Shown: positions 7,745-20,642, numbered from the stretch's first letter. The stretch: 64,000 bases of DNA from Pseudomonadota bacterium (GCA_018823285.1 JAHJIQ010000072.1:1-64000); one strand, 5' to 3'. Notes: generated by a model not told the origin, from the letters alone. Numbers and translations are program-made.

Positions 7745-9736
7745 ATGTTCAAACTCTCCACCCCATTTACTCCCTCCGGGGACCAGCCGACCGCGATCGC
7801 CAGCCTGTGCCGGGGGTTACGCGAAGGTGCGCGGGAGCAGGTTCTGCTGGGGGTCACCGGATCGGGCAAGACCTTCACCATGGCCAAGGTGATCGAGGAA
7901 ATGCAGCGCCCGGCGCTGGTTCTCGCCCCGAACAAGACCCTGGCCGCCCAGCTTTTCTCCGAGTTCAAGGAACTGTTCCCCGAGGCGGCGGTCGAATACT
8001 TCGTCAGCTATTACGATTATTACCAGCCGGAAGCCTACATCCCCCAGTCCGACACCTATATCGACAAGGACTCGTCGATCAATGACGCCATCGACAAGAT
8101 GCGTCATTCGGCGACCCGTTCTCTGCTGACCAGAAAGGATGTACTGATCGTCGCCTCCGTCTCCTGCATTTACGGCCTCGGTTCGCCCGAGGAATACCGG
8201 AACATGCACCTGTTCCTGAAGGCGGGGGATGAATATCCGCTGGAGGAGATCAAGCGGCGGCTGGTCTATATGCTCTACGAGAGAAATGATGTGTCCTTTC
8301 ATCGGGGAACCTTCCGGGTCAGGGGGGATGTGATCGAAATCTTCCCCGCCTATGAGGAAGAGCAGGCGGTCCGGGTGGAACTCTTCGGCGACACGATCGA
8401 AGCGATCCGGATGGTTGATCCACTGCGGGGGGTGGTCCTTGAGAATGTCGATGAGCTGACGGTCTTTGCCGGCAGCCATTTCGTCACTTCCCGGGAAAGG
8501 CTGCTGATCGCTTCGGCGGCCATCAAGGAGGAACTGAAAGAGCGGCTCGCCTTTTTTGAACGGGAACGCCGGCTGGTTGAAGCGCAGCGTCTTGACCAGC
8601 GCACCGGGTTCGATCTGGAGATGATCGCGGAACTCGGCTACTGCAACGGGATCGAAAACTACAGCCGCTTTCTGACCGGAAGATCGCCCGGGGAGCCGCC
8701 GCCGACCCTGCTGGATTATTTCCCGCCCGACTTTATCACCTTCATCGACGAGAGCCATATCGCGGTGCCCCAGGTCAGGGGCATGTACCGGGGCGACCGC
8801 TCGCGCAAGACGACCCTGGTGGAGTACGGGTTTCGTCTGCCCTCGGCGCTGGACAACCGGCCCCTTCGCTTTGAGGAGTTCGATGAAAGGGTGCACCAGG
8901 TGATCTTTGTTTCGGCGACTCCCGGGGAATATGAGTTTGAAAAAGCCGGCGGCCGGGTCGCTGAGCAGATCATCCGTCCGACCGGGTTGATGGATCCGGT
9001 GATCGAGGTCAGGCCCGCAACCTCCCAGGTGGACGACCTGCTGGAAGAGATCAGACTGCGTGAGGAAAAGGGCGAGGCGGTGCTGGTCACCACCCTCACC
9101 AAGAAGATGGCCGAAGACCTTACCGACTATTATGCCGGGCTCGGGGTTCGGGTGCGTTATATGCACTCGGACATCAAGACCCTGGAGCGGATGAACCATA
9201 TCCGCGACCTGCGCCTGGGCGAGTACAACGTGCTGGTCGGGATCAACCTGCTGCGGGAGGGGTTGGATATCCCGGAGGTTTCCCTGGTGGCGATCCTCGA
9301 TGCCGACAAGGAGGGGTTTCTGCGCAGCGACCGCTCCCTGATTCAGACCTGCGGCCGGGCGGCGCGGAACGCCGACGGCAGGGTCATCATGTATGCCGAG
9401 ACCATCACCGGCTCGATTCAAAGGACCATCGAGGAGACCGGGCGGCGGCGTAAAATCCAGCGGGAGTATAACGAGCAGCACGGGATCACCCCGGAGACGA
9501 TCCGCTCCACGATCAAGGATATCATGGAATCGGTGTACGAAAAGGACTATGTTGCGGAACTTCCGCTGGCGGCCGAACCGGTGCTGGAGTTTGCCGACTT
9601 GAACGAGCTGCGCAAGGAGATCAGGCGCCTTGAGAAAGAGATGATTGTCGCCGCCGAAGGGCTGGAATTTGAAAAGGCCGCCGAATATAGGGACAGAATA
9701 AAAGCCCTCAAGGAAAAGGAACTGCAATGCCTGTGA
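7745..9736 (+). CDS. uvrB: Excinuclease ABC subunit B (UvrB)
   Basis: Damage-verification helicase subunit of nucleotide excision repair, 663 residues, normal length. Features: Walker [11 protein letters not shown] near residues 37-46, the beta-hairpin region [18 protein letters not shown], Walker B FIDESH, the helicase VI region [11 protein letters not shown], and a C-terminal UVR motif ([26 protein letters not shown]) that contacts UvrC. It is followed at a 10-base overlap by an acyltransferase gene, implying translational coupling. A long antisense open frame of 636 codons opposes it and is a composition artefact. Confidence 0.98.
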   Translation: MFKLSTPFTPSGDQPTAIASLCRGLREGAREQVLLGVTGSGKTFTMAKVIEEMQRPALVLAPNKTLAAQLFSEFKELFPEAAVEYFVSYYDYYQPEAYIPQSDTYIDKDSSINDAIDKMRHSATRSLLTRKDVLIVASVSCIYGLGSPEEYRNMHLFLKAGDEYPLEEIKRRLVYMLYERNDVSFHRGTFRVRGDVIEIFPAYEEEQAVRVELFGDTIEAIRMVDPLRGVVLENVDELTVFAGSHFVTSRERLLIASAAIKEELKERLAFFERERRLVEAQRLDQRTGFDLEMIAELGYCNGIENYSRFLTGRSPGEPPPTLLDYFPPDFITFIDESHIAVPQVRGMYRGDRSRKTTLVEYGFRLPSALDNRPLRFEEFDERVHQVIFVSATPGEYEFEKAGGRVAEQIIRPTGLMDPVIEVRPATSQVDDLLEEIRLREEKGEAVLVTTLTKKMAEDLTDYYAGLGVRVRYMHSDIKTLERMNHIRDLRLGEYNVLVGINLLREGLDIPEVSLVAILDADKEGFLRSDRSLIQTCGRAARNADGRVIMYAETITGSIQRTIEETGRRRKIQREYNEQHGITPETIRSTIKDIMESVYEKDYVAELPLAAEPVLEFADLNELRKEIRRLEKEMIVAAEGLEFEKAAEYRDRIKALKEKELQCL

Positions 9737-10407
9737 TGAAAAATATTTTTGACCGGCTGGCCCTTGTACTGATCCCGACGCTCTTCAAGTGGCTCACCCG
9801 GATCCTGTTCCTAACCTGCCGGATGAATGACCCGAGCTGGCGGGTTATTGAAGAGTTCGAGGCGGCAGGGAAGCCGTATATCGCCGCCTTCTGGCATTAC
9901 AGCATTGTTTTCGTGGTCCAGCGGGGGCATGGCCGGTCGATCCTCGCCATGGTCAGTGCCAGCAAAGATGGCGAGTACATCGCAAGAATGGTTGAGAGCA
10001 TGGGCTTTATCACCGCCCGGGGTTCCAGCAACAGGAGGGGCGTCGCCGCATTGAAGGAGATGGTGCGGATCGTCGGGGAGAAGCGCATCAGTTCGACGCT
10101 GATCGCCGACGGTTCCCAGGGGCCACCCCGGATTGCCCAAGCCGGATCAATTCTGCTGGCGAGCAAAACCGGAGTGCCGATCATCCCGATCGCTGCCGCC
10201 GCCGACCGTTATATCGCCTTCAAGAGCTGGGACCGGACTGTCCTGCCGAAACCCTTTTCCCGGATCGAGTTTCTCTGCGGTGAACCCATTGAGGTCCCCC
10301 CCGGGATCAGGTCGGAGCAGCTCGAAGAGTATCGCCTGCGTCTTGAGGAGAGTCTGAACGCTCTCTATAAAAAAAGCTGGGGGAAGTTCGGGATTGCCGA
10401 ACATTGA
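9727..10407 (+). CDS. DUF374 lysophospholipid acyltransferase-like protein
   Basis: A 226-residue protein of the DUF374 branch of the LPLAT superfamily, probably acting at the inner membrane on lipid A or phospholipid precursors. It shows an N-terminal hydrophobic helix ([19 protein letters not shown]), the segment [11 protein letters not shown] in which histidine stands where the catalytic HX4D motif usually begins, the [16 protein letters not shown] segment, and [14 protein letters not shown], a hallmark of DUF374. The start overlaps the end of uvrB by 10 bases. Coupling to a repair gene is probably positional, not functional. Confident of the family, not of the acceptor substrate. Confidence 0.85.
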   Translation: MPVMKNIFDRLALVLIPTLFKWLTRILFLTCRMNDPSWRVIEEFEAAGKPYIAAFWHYSIVFVVQRGHGRSILAMVSASKDGEYIARMVESMGFITARGSSNRRGVAALKEMVRIVGEKRISSTLIADGSQGPPRIAQAGSILLASKTGVPIIPIAAAADRYIAFKSWDRTVLPKPFSRIEFLCGEPIEVPPGIRSEQLEEYRLRLEESLNALYKKSWGKFGIAEH

Positions 10408-10412
10408 TGTTT

Positions 10413-10437
10413 TTTCCCGCATTCAGGGGGCGGGAAA
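10413..10437. terminator. Hairpin between two convergent genes
   Basis: TTTCCCGC pairs with GCGGGAAA around a nine-base loop, between the convergent acyltransferase and PilZ genes. It lacks a T-run after the stem on either strand, so termination is plausible from position but unproven. Confidence 0.35.
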
Positions 10438-10457
10438 TTCAATTCGGGATCTCGGTC

Positions 10458-11477
10458 TCAGGCCGGCTTGACCATCCTGAGATACCTGGCCGCCTCGACA
10501 ATGATATGCTCGGCCAGCGGTTCCGCGAACTTCATATGTATTGAATAGGTGCCTTTCCCGGCAAAATCCGGGTCGCAATCCCTGATCGACAGCACCCGCC
10601 CGGTTCTTTTTATTTCCTGCATATGGGGGGGCAGATAAAATTTCAGGTCCAGGTCTTTGCCGAGGAGCATCTGCAGCATTTCCCGGTTGCCGGCCTGGAT
10701 ATGAAAAGAAACGCCCCCGGCGGAGACATCCCGCAGCTTTCCCCGCAGGCTTTTGGCCCCCTGCAGTTCCGGGTGCCTGATCAGGATTGAGCCTTCCAAG
10801 GCGATACGCAGGTGCCTGCGCCTGTCCTGCGAGTTGCTTTTCAGCAGATCATGCAGCTTGTCTTTACTGACACAGAATTCCCTGATCTTTTTCAGGAGCG
10901 TTCCGTCCGGGGCCTCTTCCTGCAGTCGGTCAAGGTTGAGAAGATGCAGCACCGCCGGGGTCATGGCGATCAGTGAGGTGGTGCAGAAACTGGCGTTCAG
11001 GACATTGTCCTCGCCGGCAATATCGCCGCCCCTGATCTTCCTGATGAATGTCTCCTTGCCGTTCCGCGTGTAAACATGCTTCGCCTGACCGGACTCCAGA
11101 AAATAGAGATTCCGGTCCATATCCCCTTCTTCGTAGATTGTCTGCCCGGGCTTGTAGGATGATTTCTTCAATAAGTTGTAGAGAATGAGGGATTCAGCAT
11201 CGGTCAGTTGACCATACAGTTCTTTCCACAATCCCTGGTGGCCGCTGCCCGAGGGTTTTGATCTCGCGGATTCGATAATGTCCTGGGCCTGAATTACCTC
11301 GCTCAGGGCGAGAGGGTCGATTACGGAGATCTTGTCCCGCAGTGATTCGGCACGTTCAATATCACCCTGCTGCGCATATTTTGTGATCTTGAAGAGCAGG
11401 GAATTGATCTCTTCCAGGTTCTCTTGATTCCGGGGATGGTCGGTAAAAGATTCTTCATATTTCTGCAAATCGTTCAC
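10458..11477 (-). CDS. Cyclic nucleotide-binding and PilZ domain protein
   Basis: A 339-residue cytoplasmic signalling protein. Residues 1-95 are helical. A CRP-like cyclic nucleotide-binding barrel covers about 105-200 (KPGQTIYEEGDMDRNLYFLESG, GGDIAGEDNVL). A PilZ domain covers about 215-335: the RRRHLR basic motif and LRDVSAGGVSFHI (D/NxSxxG) are the c-di-GMP-binding signature. It probably couples one nucleotide signal to another or regulates motility or surface traits. There is no DNA-binding domain, so it is not a CRP-type regulator. Three other c-di-GMP-type or phosphorelay proteins occur in the window (27.3, 30.9 and 50.7 kb). Confidence 0.88.
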   Translation of the reverse strand: MNDLQKYEESFTDHPRNQENLEEINSLLFKITKYAQQGDIERAESLRDKISVIDPLALSEVIQAQDIIESARSKPSGSGHQGLWKELYGQLTDAESLILYNLLKKSSYKPGQTIYEEGDMDRNLYFLESGQAKHVYTRNGKETFIRKIRGGDIAGEDNVLNASFCTTSLIAMTPAVLHLLNLDRLQEEAPDGTLLKKIREFCVSKDKLHDLLKSNSQDRRRHLRIALEGSILIRHPELQGAKSLRGKLRDVSAGGVSFHIQAGNREMLQMLLGKDLDLKFYLPPHMQEIKRTGRVLSIRDCDPDFAGKGTYSIHMKFAEPLAEHIIVEAARYLRMVKPA

Positions 11478-11659
11478 TGGTATTTCCTTAAGATCGTAAT
11501 TTTTGATTACGGATAAGAAAGGCTACCATTGTTTCTCAAGACAATTCAAGCGCCAGTTGGCAATTTAGATTATCGATGAACGAAAGAGATTGAACCCACC
11601 CCGTGGGAATGAACAGGCAAAGGGATAAGGTTGTACCCTTCATGGTGGACGAGTGTCCG

Positions 11660-11706
11660 TCAGGGTCCATTCCCTGTGGCTTTCTACAGGGTAGGTGAGC
11701 GAATCT
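11660..11706 (+). repeat. Degenerate relative of the dispersed hairpin repeat, copy D
   Basis: CCCTGT (11672-11677) pairs perfectly with ACAGGG (11686-11691) and is followed by GTGAGCGAATCT (11695-11706), the same word that follows the first hairpin in copies A, B and C. The stem bases differ from the CCCCGCAG/CTGCGGGG stems elsewhere, but pairing is kept. It lies in the 320-base gap between the PilZ gene and perR, which otherwise holds no gene. Confidence 0.45.
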
Positions 11707-11760
11707 TTTTGCGAGGACCGACACGGAGCGGTTGACCGGGAGAAAAGAAAATCAAAAATT

Positions 11761-11787
11761 AAATAGTAAAAATTACTAACTTGTAAT
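11761..11787 (+). promoter_or_regulatory. Candidate PerR-type operator upstream of the fur-family gene
   Basis: An AT-rich site, AAATAGTAAAAATTACTAAC, continuing into TTGTAATAAGT, lies just before the regulator start. The core TTACTA-N5-TAATAA is a partial palindrome of the kind bound by Fur/PerR proteins. AAATAGTAA and GTAATAAGT also occur upstream of katG. This suggests autoregulation and shared control; it is inferred from motif sharing only. Confidence 0.45.
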
Positions 11788-11798
11788 AAGTTGCATTT

Positions 11799-12242
11799 AT
11801 GGCCATGATAAAAAACGCTCTTTCTCAGATGATGACAGAATTTGAAGCTGCCTGCCGCGAAGCGGAGCTGAAGGTGACCCACCAGCGGCTTGAAGTATAC
11901 CGCGAACTGGCCCAGGCCACTGATCATCCATCAGCGGAAATGCTCTATAAGCGGATCATAAAGAGACTGCCGACCATTTCCCTGGATACGGTCTACCGGA
12001 CCCTTGCAACACTTGAGAAGCATAAGCTGATAACCCGAGTCCAGACCCTTGAGAGTCAGGCCCGCTATGAGGCGAAAATGGTCAGTCACCACCACGCCGT
12101 TTGTGGGAAGTGCGGCACTATCACCGATTTTTCCTGGGAAATTTTCGATGAGGTCAGGATTCCCGCTGAGATTGCCGGCTGGGGAAAAGTGGTTAAAAGA
12201 AATGCGGTACTCGAAGGCATTTGCAGGGCATGTGCAGGGTGA
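11799..12242 (+). CDS. perR: Fur-family peroxide-responsive repressor (PerR-like)
   Basis: A 147-residue metalloregulator. The N-terminal winged helix carries KVTHQRLEVYREL and ISLDTVYRTLATLEKHKLI, the family recognition helix. The metal region has VSHHHAVCGKCG (regulatory histidines and first CxxC) and a C-terminal ICRACAG (second CxxC of the structural zinc site). katG lies directly downstream, which makes a peroxide-sensing PerR role more likely than iron sensing by Fur. The ATG at 11799 is used here; in-frame ATGs at 11805, 11829 and 11832 are alternatives, and the last two would still leave the whole DNA-binding domain. Confidence 0.9.
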   Translation: MAMIKNALSQMMTEFEAACREAELKVTHQRLEVYRELAQATDHPSAEMLYKRIIKRLPTISLDTVYRTLATLEKHKLITRVQTLESQARYEAKMVSHHHAVCGKCGTITDFSWEIFDEVRIPAEIAGWGKVVKRNAVLEGICRACAG

Positions 12243-12290
12243 AAGCCATTTTTTTTGCCGATAGAATAAGAAATGTTCCTATCAAATATA

Positions 12291-12312
12291 AAATAGTAAT
12301 AAGTAATTGTTC
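12291..12312 (+). promoter_or_regulatory. Candidate PerR operator upstream of katG
   Basis: AAATAGTAATAAGTAATTG lies about 95 bases before katG and shares AAATAGTAA and GTAATAAGT with the site upstream of the PerR-like gene. The gene-to-gene gap of 161 bases is AT-rich and likely contains the katG promoter. No experiment or search supports this. Confidence 0.4.
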
Positions 12313-12370
12313 AGAGAAAATAGCAGGTTGATTGTTGAAGAGAAATTTTTATAGAATCAGTTTCAGATGA

Positions 12371-15542
<3,172 letters not shown>

Positions 15543-15705
15543 CTGGTCGAAAGCGGAAGAGCGGGGCGGATTTTTTTTTCTTGACTCCCGTGAATCGGAA
15601 GGTCCAAACTGGATCATGACGATGGGCTGTTCCCAGGTGGGCCTATCACGGTATGTGAATACCGGGTTTAAGATGTGACGAATATTTGCTGACTGGAGAG
15701 ATAAT

Positions 15706-15912
15706 ATGAAAATGAATGAAGTAAAGGAACGGGCGAAAGTGCTGGGGATCAAGGCGGGCAAGATGAATAAATCCGACCTGATCAAAACCATTCAGAGAAC
15801 GGAAGGCAATGTCGACTGTTTCGGCTCCGATAATGTCCATTGTTCCCAGATGGAGTGTTGCTGGAGAAGTGACTGCATTATCACGCCGGCCACCGGACAG
15901 GATGTGTGGTAG
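15706..15912 (+). CDS. Small SAP-like domain protein
   Basis: A 68-residue protein with a good ribosome site (GGAGAG) before the ATG. Residues 1-33 (MKMNEVKERAKVLGIKAGKM, then NKSDLIKTIQ) look like a SAP or Rho-N-terminal-like helix-turn-helix that often binds nucleic acid. The C-terminal half has four cysteines (NVDCF, HCSQMECCW, SDC), suggesting metal binding or disulfides. It is followed by a strong bidirectional terminator. I recognise the pattern as a small protein common in this bacterial group but know no function. Confidence 0.75.
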   Translation: MKMNEVKERAKVLGIKAGKMNKSDLIKTIQRTEGNVDCFGSDNVHCSQMECCWRSDCIITPATGQDVW

Positions 15913-15960
15913 GCTCTGGTTGTCTAAAGCACTTTCAGCGTAGATTTTCAAACCAAAAAA

Positions 15961-15993
15961 GCCCGGGGAAATTCAACTCCCCGGGCTTTTTTT
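15961..15993. terminator. Strong bidirectional terminator
   Basis: GCCCGGGGA pairs with TCCCCGGGC around an eight-base loop, followed by TTTTTTT on the plus strand and preceded by AAAAAA, which gives T-runs on both strands. It serves the SAP-like gene and the convergent adk gene. Confidence 0.92.
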
Positions 15994-16014
15994 GCTTTTA
16001 TGATGAAACAGGCT

Positions 16015-16692
16015 TTATGCCATTTTTTTCATGATTTCCGCACTGACCGCATCGATTGAAGGCTCACCGTCAACGGAGATGACGTTGGTGCCGGGCAGTG
16101 ATTTGAAGAAATTCACCGCGGCCATGGTGCCGGTTTTGTCGTCGTAGTAGATGTCGTGACGTTTGTCGATGGCCACGTCATCCTGATCATCGGCGCGGGT
16201 CTTCAGTTCACCACCGCAGACCCGGCAGACCAGTTTGCCGTCTTTTTCCACCGGTTTGATGGCGTCGAAGGCGATGTGGTTCGGGTGGTTGTTGTCGTTC
16301 ACACAGAGACGGCGGCCGGTGATCCGCAGTTTGGCAACTTCGCGTTTCAGCACGATCTCGATCACGTAGTCAAGTTTGATCCCGGCGTCTTTCAGTGCCT
16401 TGGCCAGAGTCTCGGCCTGGACCTTGTTGCGCGGGAAACCGTCGAGGATCCAGCCGCCCTTGCAGTCGTCTTCTTTCAGACGGTCCAGGATCATCGGGAT
16501 GGTGATATTGTCGGGCACCAGGTCGCCGCGGTCGATGTATTCTTTGGCCTTCTTGCCGAGTTCGGTGCCGCCGCCGATGTTCTTTCTGAAGATCGCGCCG
16601 GACTCGATGTGGGAAAAGTTGTACTTCTTCTGGATGATGGCACCCTGGGTGCCCTTGCCGCTGCCGTTAGGGCCGAAAACTAAAATGTTCAT
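16015..16692 (-). CDS. adk: Adenylate kinase
   Basis: Interconverts AMP, ADP and ATP in the cytoplasm. 225 residues. The start at 16692 is chosen because GAGGAG lies just upstream and MNILVFGPNGSGKGTQ is the canonical N-terminus with its P-loop (GPNGSGKGT, residues 7-15); the open frame extends 25 codons further upstream without family similarity. The AMP-binding GAIFRKNI and WILDGFPRNKVQA segments are clear. The LID region (GRRLCVNDNNH, LVCRVCGGEL) has three cysteines of a possible zinc site, an enlarged lid version seen in related bacteria. Ends at the shared terminator. Confidence 0.95.
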   Translation of the reverse strand: MNILVFGPNGSGKGTQGAIIQKKYNFSHIESGAIFRKNIGGGTELGKKAKEYIDRGDLVPDNITIPMILDRLKEDDCKGGWILDGFPRNKVQAETLAKALKDAGIKLDYVIEIVLKREVAKLRITGRRLCVNDNNHPNHIAFDAIKPVEKDGKLVCRVCGGELKTRADDQDDVAIDKRHDIYYDDKTGTMAAVNFFKSLPGTNVISVDGEPSIDAVSAEIMKKMA

Positions 16693-17302
16693 AACTGCTC
16701 CTCTATATAAATTGAATGGAAAGTATGGCCGGTCGCAGAGACCGGGATCGATCAAGAAACAGATCAATAATGATCAGCTCTGTGAGTATAAAAGAAATAT
16801 CTGCTGATGCAATACCTAATATGAATGGCTATTCAGTTCGTTGCAGAGAAGTTATGGATGTGACTGTGAAAAGTTCAATGATTACAACTGGTTGATCTTA
16901 TGGCGGGGCAGGGCGAATTTTACGGATGTGGTGTTCAGGGCGCGCCTGGAGAACAGTTCAGAGTGGTTTTTTATCCATGGTGGGTATTGCAGAACTCTTG
17001 CACCAGAATCTTGCGTGCGGCGAGATCCATTCGGAAATAAAAGGGGCTCTGCATCAGGATCCGTATCGCTTTTCTCTTGGTCATCGGGGTACCTTCCTGG
17101 TTTGGTCGGGAACAATCCCTGTTACTTGTAATTATCGGATTTTTTAACGGAACACTTGATCGTTTATTGTGTTCCCCCGGGAATTCATGCTATCTAGTAT
17201 TGGCTTACAGCGAGATTCGGAGGCCAATATCAAGCGGAGGCATGAGGTGTATTCTGCAGGAATAAAACCCGACAACGGACAGAGGGTGATCGAGGGGGCC
17301 GG
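16693..17302. other. Long intergenic region without a convincing gene
   Basis: About 610 bases between adk and the divergent potassium-channel gene. Short open frames of 60-96 codons exist on both strands, but none shows a recognisable domain, ribosome site or consistent codon use. The region may contain promoters for both flanking genes or a decayed gene. No repeat or RNA element was recognised. Confidence 0.4.
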
Positions 17303-18289
17303 ATGATAAGGATTCTGAACGCCATTCTGCTACTGCTGGTCATCCTGCTTTTCGGGACATTAGGGTTCATGTGGATCGATGGTGCGGACTTTCTTTCCAG
17401 CCTCTACATGACGGTCATCACCATTGCGGCGGTCGGTTATGACGAGGTGATCCCGTTGAGCCCGGGAGGCCGGATCTTTACGATTTTTCTGATTTTTATC
17501 GGCATCGGTTTCGTGCTGTTTCTGTTCAGGGAGATTACAGAGGTCGTGGTCGAAGGCGGCCTGCGGAGAACCCTCGGGAGGATGAAAATGCAAAAAAAGG
17601 TGGCCAGATTGAAGGATCATTTCATTGTCTGCGGTTACGGGCGGATCGGCAAGGTGATCTGCAAGATCCTCGATGAGAACAAGCGTCCCTTTGTGGTGAT
17701 CGAGAAAAGCAACCACAAGATCCAGAGTATCATCGACAGCGGGTATCTGGTGCTTGAGGGTGAGGCCTCGACCGACCAAATCCTGAAAGAGGCGGGGATC
17801 GATAACGCGAAAGGGCTGATCGCCGTGGTCTCGTCCGACGCCGACACCGTGTATATCACCCTTTCCGCCAGGGGGTTGCGGCCGGACCTGTTTATCATGG
17901 CCCGGTCCAGTGGCGACGATGGGGCCGAACAGAAACTGATCCGGGCCGGAGCGGACAAGGTCTTTTCCCCGTACTTTATCGGCGCCACCAGAATGGCCCA
18001 GCAGCTGGTCCGGCCGACGGTTATCGATTTTATTGATCTCGCTGTCCATGGCGGTGAACTTGGTTTGCGCCTCGAAGAGATGGTGGTTTCCGAAAAATCG
18101 GCTTTTGTCGGTCAGACCCTTTTCGATACCGGTATCCGGAAAAACCACAATCTGATCGTGGTCGCCATTAAACGGCACCATGGCGAGATGATCTTCAATC
18201 CCAATCCCCGGTCGGAGATCAACGCCTCCGACACTCTGGTGCTGCTGGGGGCCCAGACCGACATCAAGGACCTTGAAGCGGAGGTCTGA
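17303..18289 (+). CDS. Two-TM potassium channel with RCK (TrkA-N/TrkA-C) domains
   Basis: A 328-residue inner-membrane channel of the MthK type. TM1 covers about residues 5-24, the pore loop 32-50, TM2 58-76. The filter region reads TIAAVGYDEV (residues 40-49), where most K+ channels have TVGYGD, so the first threonine and the final glycine-aspartate differ. The cytoplasmic RCK domain begins near residue 105 with the nucleotide-binding FIVCGYGRIGKVI and is followed by a TrkA-C domain to the end. GAGGGGG lies five bases before the ATG. Ion selectivity should not be assumed without testing. Confidence 0.9.
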   Translation: MIRILNAILLLLVILLFGTLGFMWIDGADFLSSLYMTVITIAAVGYDEVIPLSPGGRIFTIFLIFIGIGFVLFLFREITEVVVEGGLRRTLGRMKMQKKVARLKDHFIVCGYGRIGKVICKILDENKRPFVVIEKSNHKIQSIIDSGYLVLEGEASTDQILKEAGIDNAKGLIAVVSSDADTVYITLSARGLRPDLFIMARSSGDDGAEQKLIRAGADKVFSPYFIGATRMAQQLVRPTVIDFIDLAVHGGELGLRLEEMVVSEKSAFVGQTLFDTGIRKNHNLIVVAIKRHHGEMIFNPNPRSEINASDTLVLLGAQTDIKDLEAEV

Positions 18290-18575
18290 CCGGAGCAGGG
18301 CGTCTTAATCACCTCACGGTCTCATTCCTTGCGGCGCGAAGTTCCTTTCCATTTGCTCACTGCCGCGGGCAGTTCATTGCTGTAAATTTCCTGCCATATT
18401 TATGTTTTTCCGCCATTTTCCGATAGACTGATAAGGGACGAAGTAACAGGGTCTCGGGTCTGCCTCTCTGATGAATATTGTTCCCGGGGCGGCTTGTGCT
18501 TGAGAGTTTGATCTTTTTGATGCTATCCTGATACTGCACGTTGTTAAGGAAACGCACTTGAACAGGGGCGAAAAG

Positions 18576-20012
18576 ATGTCGTTAGCCGATGGCAAAGGTC
18601 TGAATATATTCGCAGGGCGATTTCTTCTGAAGGTCTCCAAGGACAGGATGAAGGCTCTGGTCAAGTCCAATGACGACCTCGGGCTCGCGGCTGTTGATTT
18701 CGAGCAGTTCTTCAGGGAGGTCAGGGAGGCCGGGGTGGTGTACGGCGTTCTTGAGAAACCAGAGAAATTCACCGAAGAAACCTGGTTGGTGGCCAAGGGG
18801 AAGGAGCCGGTCCATGGTGAAAACGCCAAAATCAGGATGCATGTCAAACCTTCCGATATCCGGTCCCCGAAGATGAAAGACGGCAAGCAGGGCGAGGTTG
18901 ATTTTCGTGAGCTGGGTTCGATTGTCAATGTCACCAAGGGGATGCTGCTCCTGGAAAAGGTGCCGCCAACAACGGGAACCCCTGGAACCGATGTGCTCGG
19001 AACCCATCTTGAACCGAAACCCGGCAAGGACTGCAAACTGAAAGGTGGCAAGGGCGTTGAAATGTCTGAAGACGAGATGAAGGTCTTCTCGACCCTTGAC
19101 GGCAAATTCATGCTGGTCGACGGCAAGCCGGGTGTTTATGAAGAGCATACCGTTACCGGCGATATCGATATGAGTGTCGGCAATATCGCCTTCGGCGGCA
19201 AGGCGCTGCATATCAAGGGCAGTGTTCCTCCCGGTTTCCAGATCAAATGCCGGGGCGACATCAATATCGGCGGCGAGGTCAACAACAGCCTGGTCATGGC
19301 CGGGGGCAATCTGGTCGTCAAGGGCAGCGTGGTGGGGGATGAAGCCGTCATCAAGGCAATGGGCGATGTTTCCGTCGAGTTCGTCGAAAACGGCCCAAGG
19401 GTGGAGACGACCGGCAATCTCACTCTGGGAGAATACATCCTCCAGTCCACGGTCAAGGTCGCCGGAGATCTCTACGGCAGGCAGAAGGGGACGATCATCG
19501 GCGGCAGCACCATCGTCGGCGGCTCGGTTTATATCACCGATGTCGGTTCCGATGGTGAGGTGAATACCGATATTACCGTGGGTATCAATCTTGCCCTCCA
19601 GGCGAAGAAGGAGAAGCTCGCGGAGGAGCTGCCGATCTGGTCTGAGCGGTTGAACACCCTGATCAGGGACATCAGCGGGCTCAACAAGATGAAGAAGGAG
19701 ATGGGCGCAGAATTCCCCGCCGAGAGGCTTGAGAAACTGAAAAAATACAACGAAGTCATGCCGAAACTGATGGAGAAGGTCGACAAGCTGAACGAGATGG
19801 AGGCGAGCATCAAGGAAGAGATGGACAAGATGGTCGATGCCACCATGCACGTTTACGGGACCATCTACCCCGGAGTGACCGTCCGGATCGGCCCGGTAGC
19901 CCGGATGATGACCGATCTGAATGAAAGCGTCGCGGTCTATTACGACCGCCCATCCCTGCAGATCCACCTGCGAAAATTAAAGGATGAGGAAAAAGCCGCC
20001 CGGGGCGAGTGA
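18576..20012 (+). CDS. FapA family protein (DUF342)
   Basis: A 478-residue cytoplasmic protein of the FapA/DUF342 family. The middle third is a right-handed beta-helix-like polymer of short strands (VTGDIDMSVGNI, GDINIGGEV, GNLVVKGSV, GDVSVEFVE, GNLTLGEYI), and a coiled coil of about 90 residues follows (residues 345-435). The ATG at 18576 has AGGGGCG upstream; a TTG six codons earlier is less likely. Family members are linked to cell-surface and motility functions and to bactofilin-like scaffolding, but no biochemical role can be read from the sequence. Confidence 0.85.
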   Translation: MSLADGKGLNIFAGRFLLKVSKDRMKALVKSNDDLGLAAVDFEQFFREVREAGVVYGVLEKPEKFTEETWLVAKGKEPVHGENAKIRMHVKPSDIRSPKMKDGKQGEVDFRELGSIVNVTKGMLLLEKVPPTTGTPGTDVLGTHLEPKPGKDCKLKGGKGVEMSEDEMKVFSTLDGKFMLVDGKPGVYEEHTVTGDIDMSVGNIAFGGKALHIKGSVPPGFQIKCRGDINIGGEVNNSLVMAGGNLVVKGSVVGDEAVIKAMGDVSVEFVENGPRVETTGNLTLGEYILQSTVKVAGDLYGRQKGTIIGGSTIVGGSVYITDVGSDGEVNTDITVGINLALQAKKEKLAEELPIWSERLNTLIRDISGLNKMKKEMGAEFPAERLEKLKKYNEVMPKLMEKVDKLNEMEASIKEEMDKMVDATMHVYGTIYPGVTVRIGPVARMMTDLNESVAVYYDRPSLQIHLRKLKDEEKAARGE

Positions 20013-20021
20013 GGACTCTCT

Positions 20022-20618
20022 TTAGTCTCGCAGTAAAGAAAGCTGCCGGTCGTGGATTTTTGCCAGAAGAAGCAGGGCGAGGATGGCGCCGGCCAGGGCG
20101 AGGGCCATGTCCGACTGGGTGTCCCAGATATATCCCTGAGTACCAAGGAATGCCTCGGCATTTTCCCCGGTCAGTTCGGCTACCCACCATTCAATCAGTT
20201 CATACAGAGCGCTGAAGGCAAGGCAGATGGAGACCACGATAAAGTTGAGCCAGCCGCCCCTTGCCACCACCCTTTTCCGGACCAGGATCTCCCGGGCGAT
20301 GATTGCCGGGATAAATCCCTGGGCCAGATGCCCGACCTTGTCGTAATTGTTTCTCTCCAGATCCAATACTTCCTTCAGCCAGTCGAAGAGCAACACCTCG
20401 GCATAGGTGTAATGGCCGCCGACCATCAGGATCACCGAGTGGATGAGAATCAGGATATAGGCAAGGGTGGTCAGGCGGAACGAATCATACGTTTTCCACA
20501 TGATAACGATGGCGATGAGAGCGGGGACCACTTCCAGAAACCAGGTGAAATAATCCTTCGGCTGAATGCCTGACCAGATCAGCGCGGCGAAAAAAATGAG
20601 AATCCAGAGTTTTTTCAT
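20022..20618 (-). CDS. DUF2238 (YjdF-type) inner-membrane protein
   Basis: A 198-residue polytopic membrane protein of the DUF2238 family with about six hydrophobic helices. Conserved family features include HYTYAEVLLFDWLKEVL, NNYDKVGHLAQGF, SALYELIEWWVAE and WDTQSDMALALAGA, with charged and histidine residues inside membrane segments. Function unknown. The ATG at 20618 starts a clean signal-anchor (MKKLWILIFFAALIW). It is convergent with the FapA-family gene and immediately downstream of the defence-like cluster; the boundary of the acquired DNA probably lies just upstream of it. Confidence 0.85.
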   Translation of the reverse strand: MKKLWILIFFAALIWSGIQPKDYFTWFLEVVPALIAIVIMWKTYDSFRLTTLAYILILIHSVILMVGGHYTYAEVLLFDWLKEVLDLERNNYDKVGHLAQGFIPAIIAREILVRKRVVARGGWLNFIVVSICLAFSALYELIEWWVAELTGENAEAFLGTQGYIWDTQSDMALALAGAILALLLLAKIHDRQLSLLRD

Positions 20619-20642
20619 AAGCAAGAAGTCAGACTGCAATTT

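Noticed and set aside
7817-9727. 636-codon open frame antisense to uvrB
   Set aside because: It mirrors a strongly conserved uvrB gene, has no recognisable domain and has composition typical of antisense shadow frames in GC-rich genes.
16841-17131. 96-codon frame between adk and the channel gene
   Set aside because: Competing frames on both strands, no start context, no recognisable motif.
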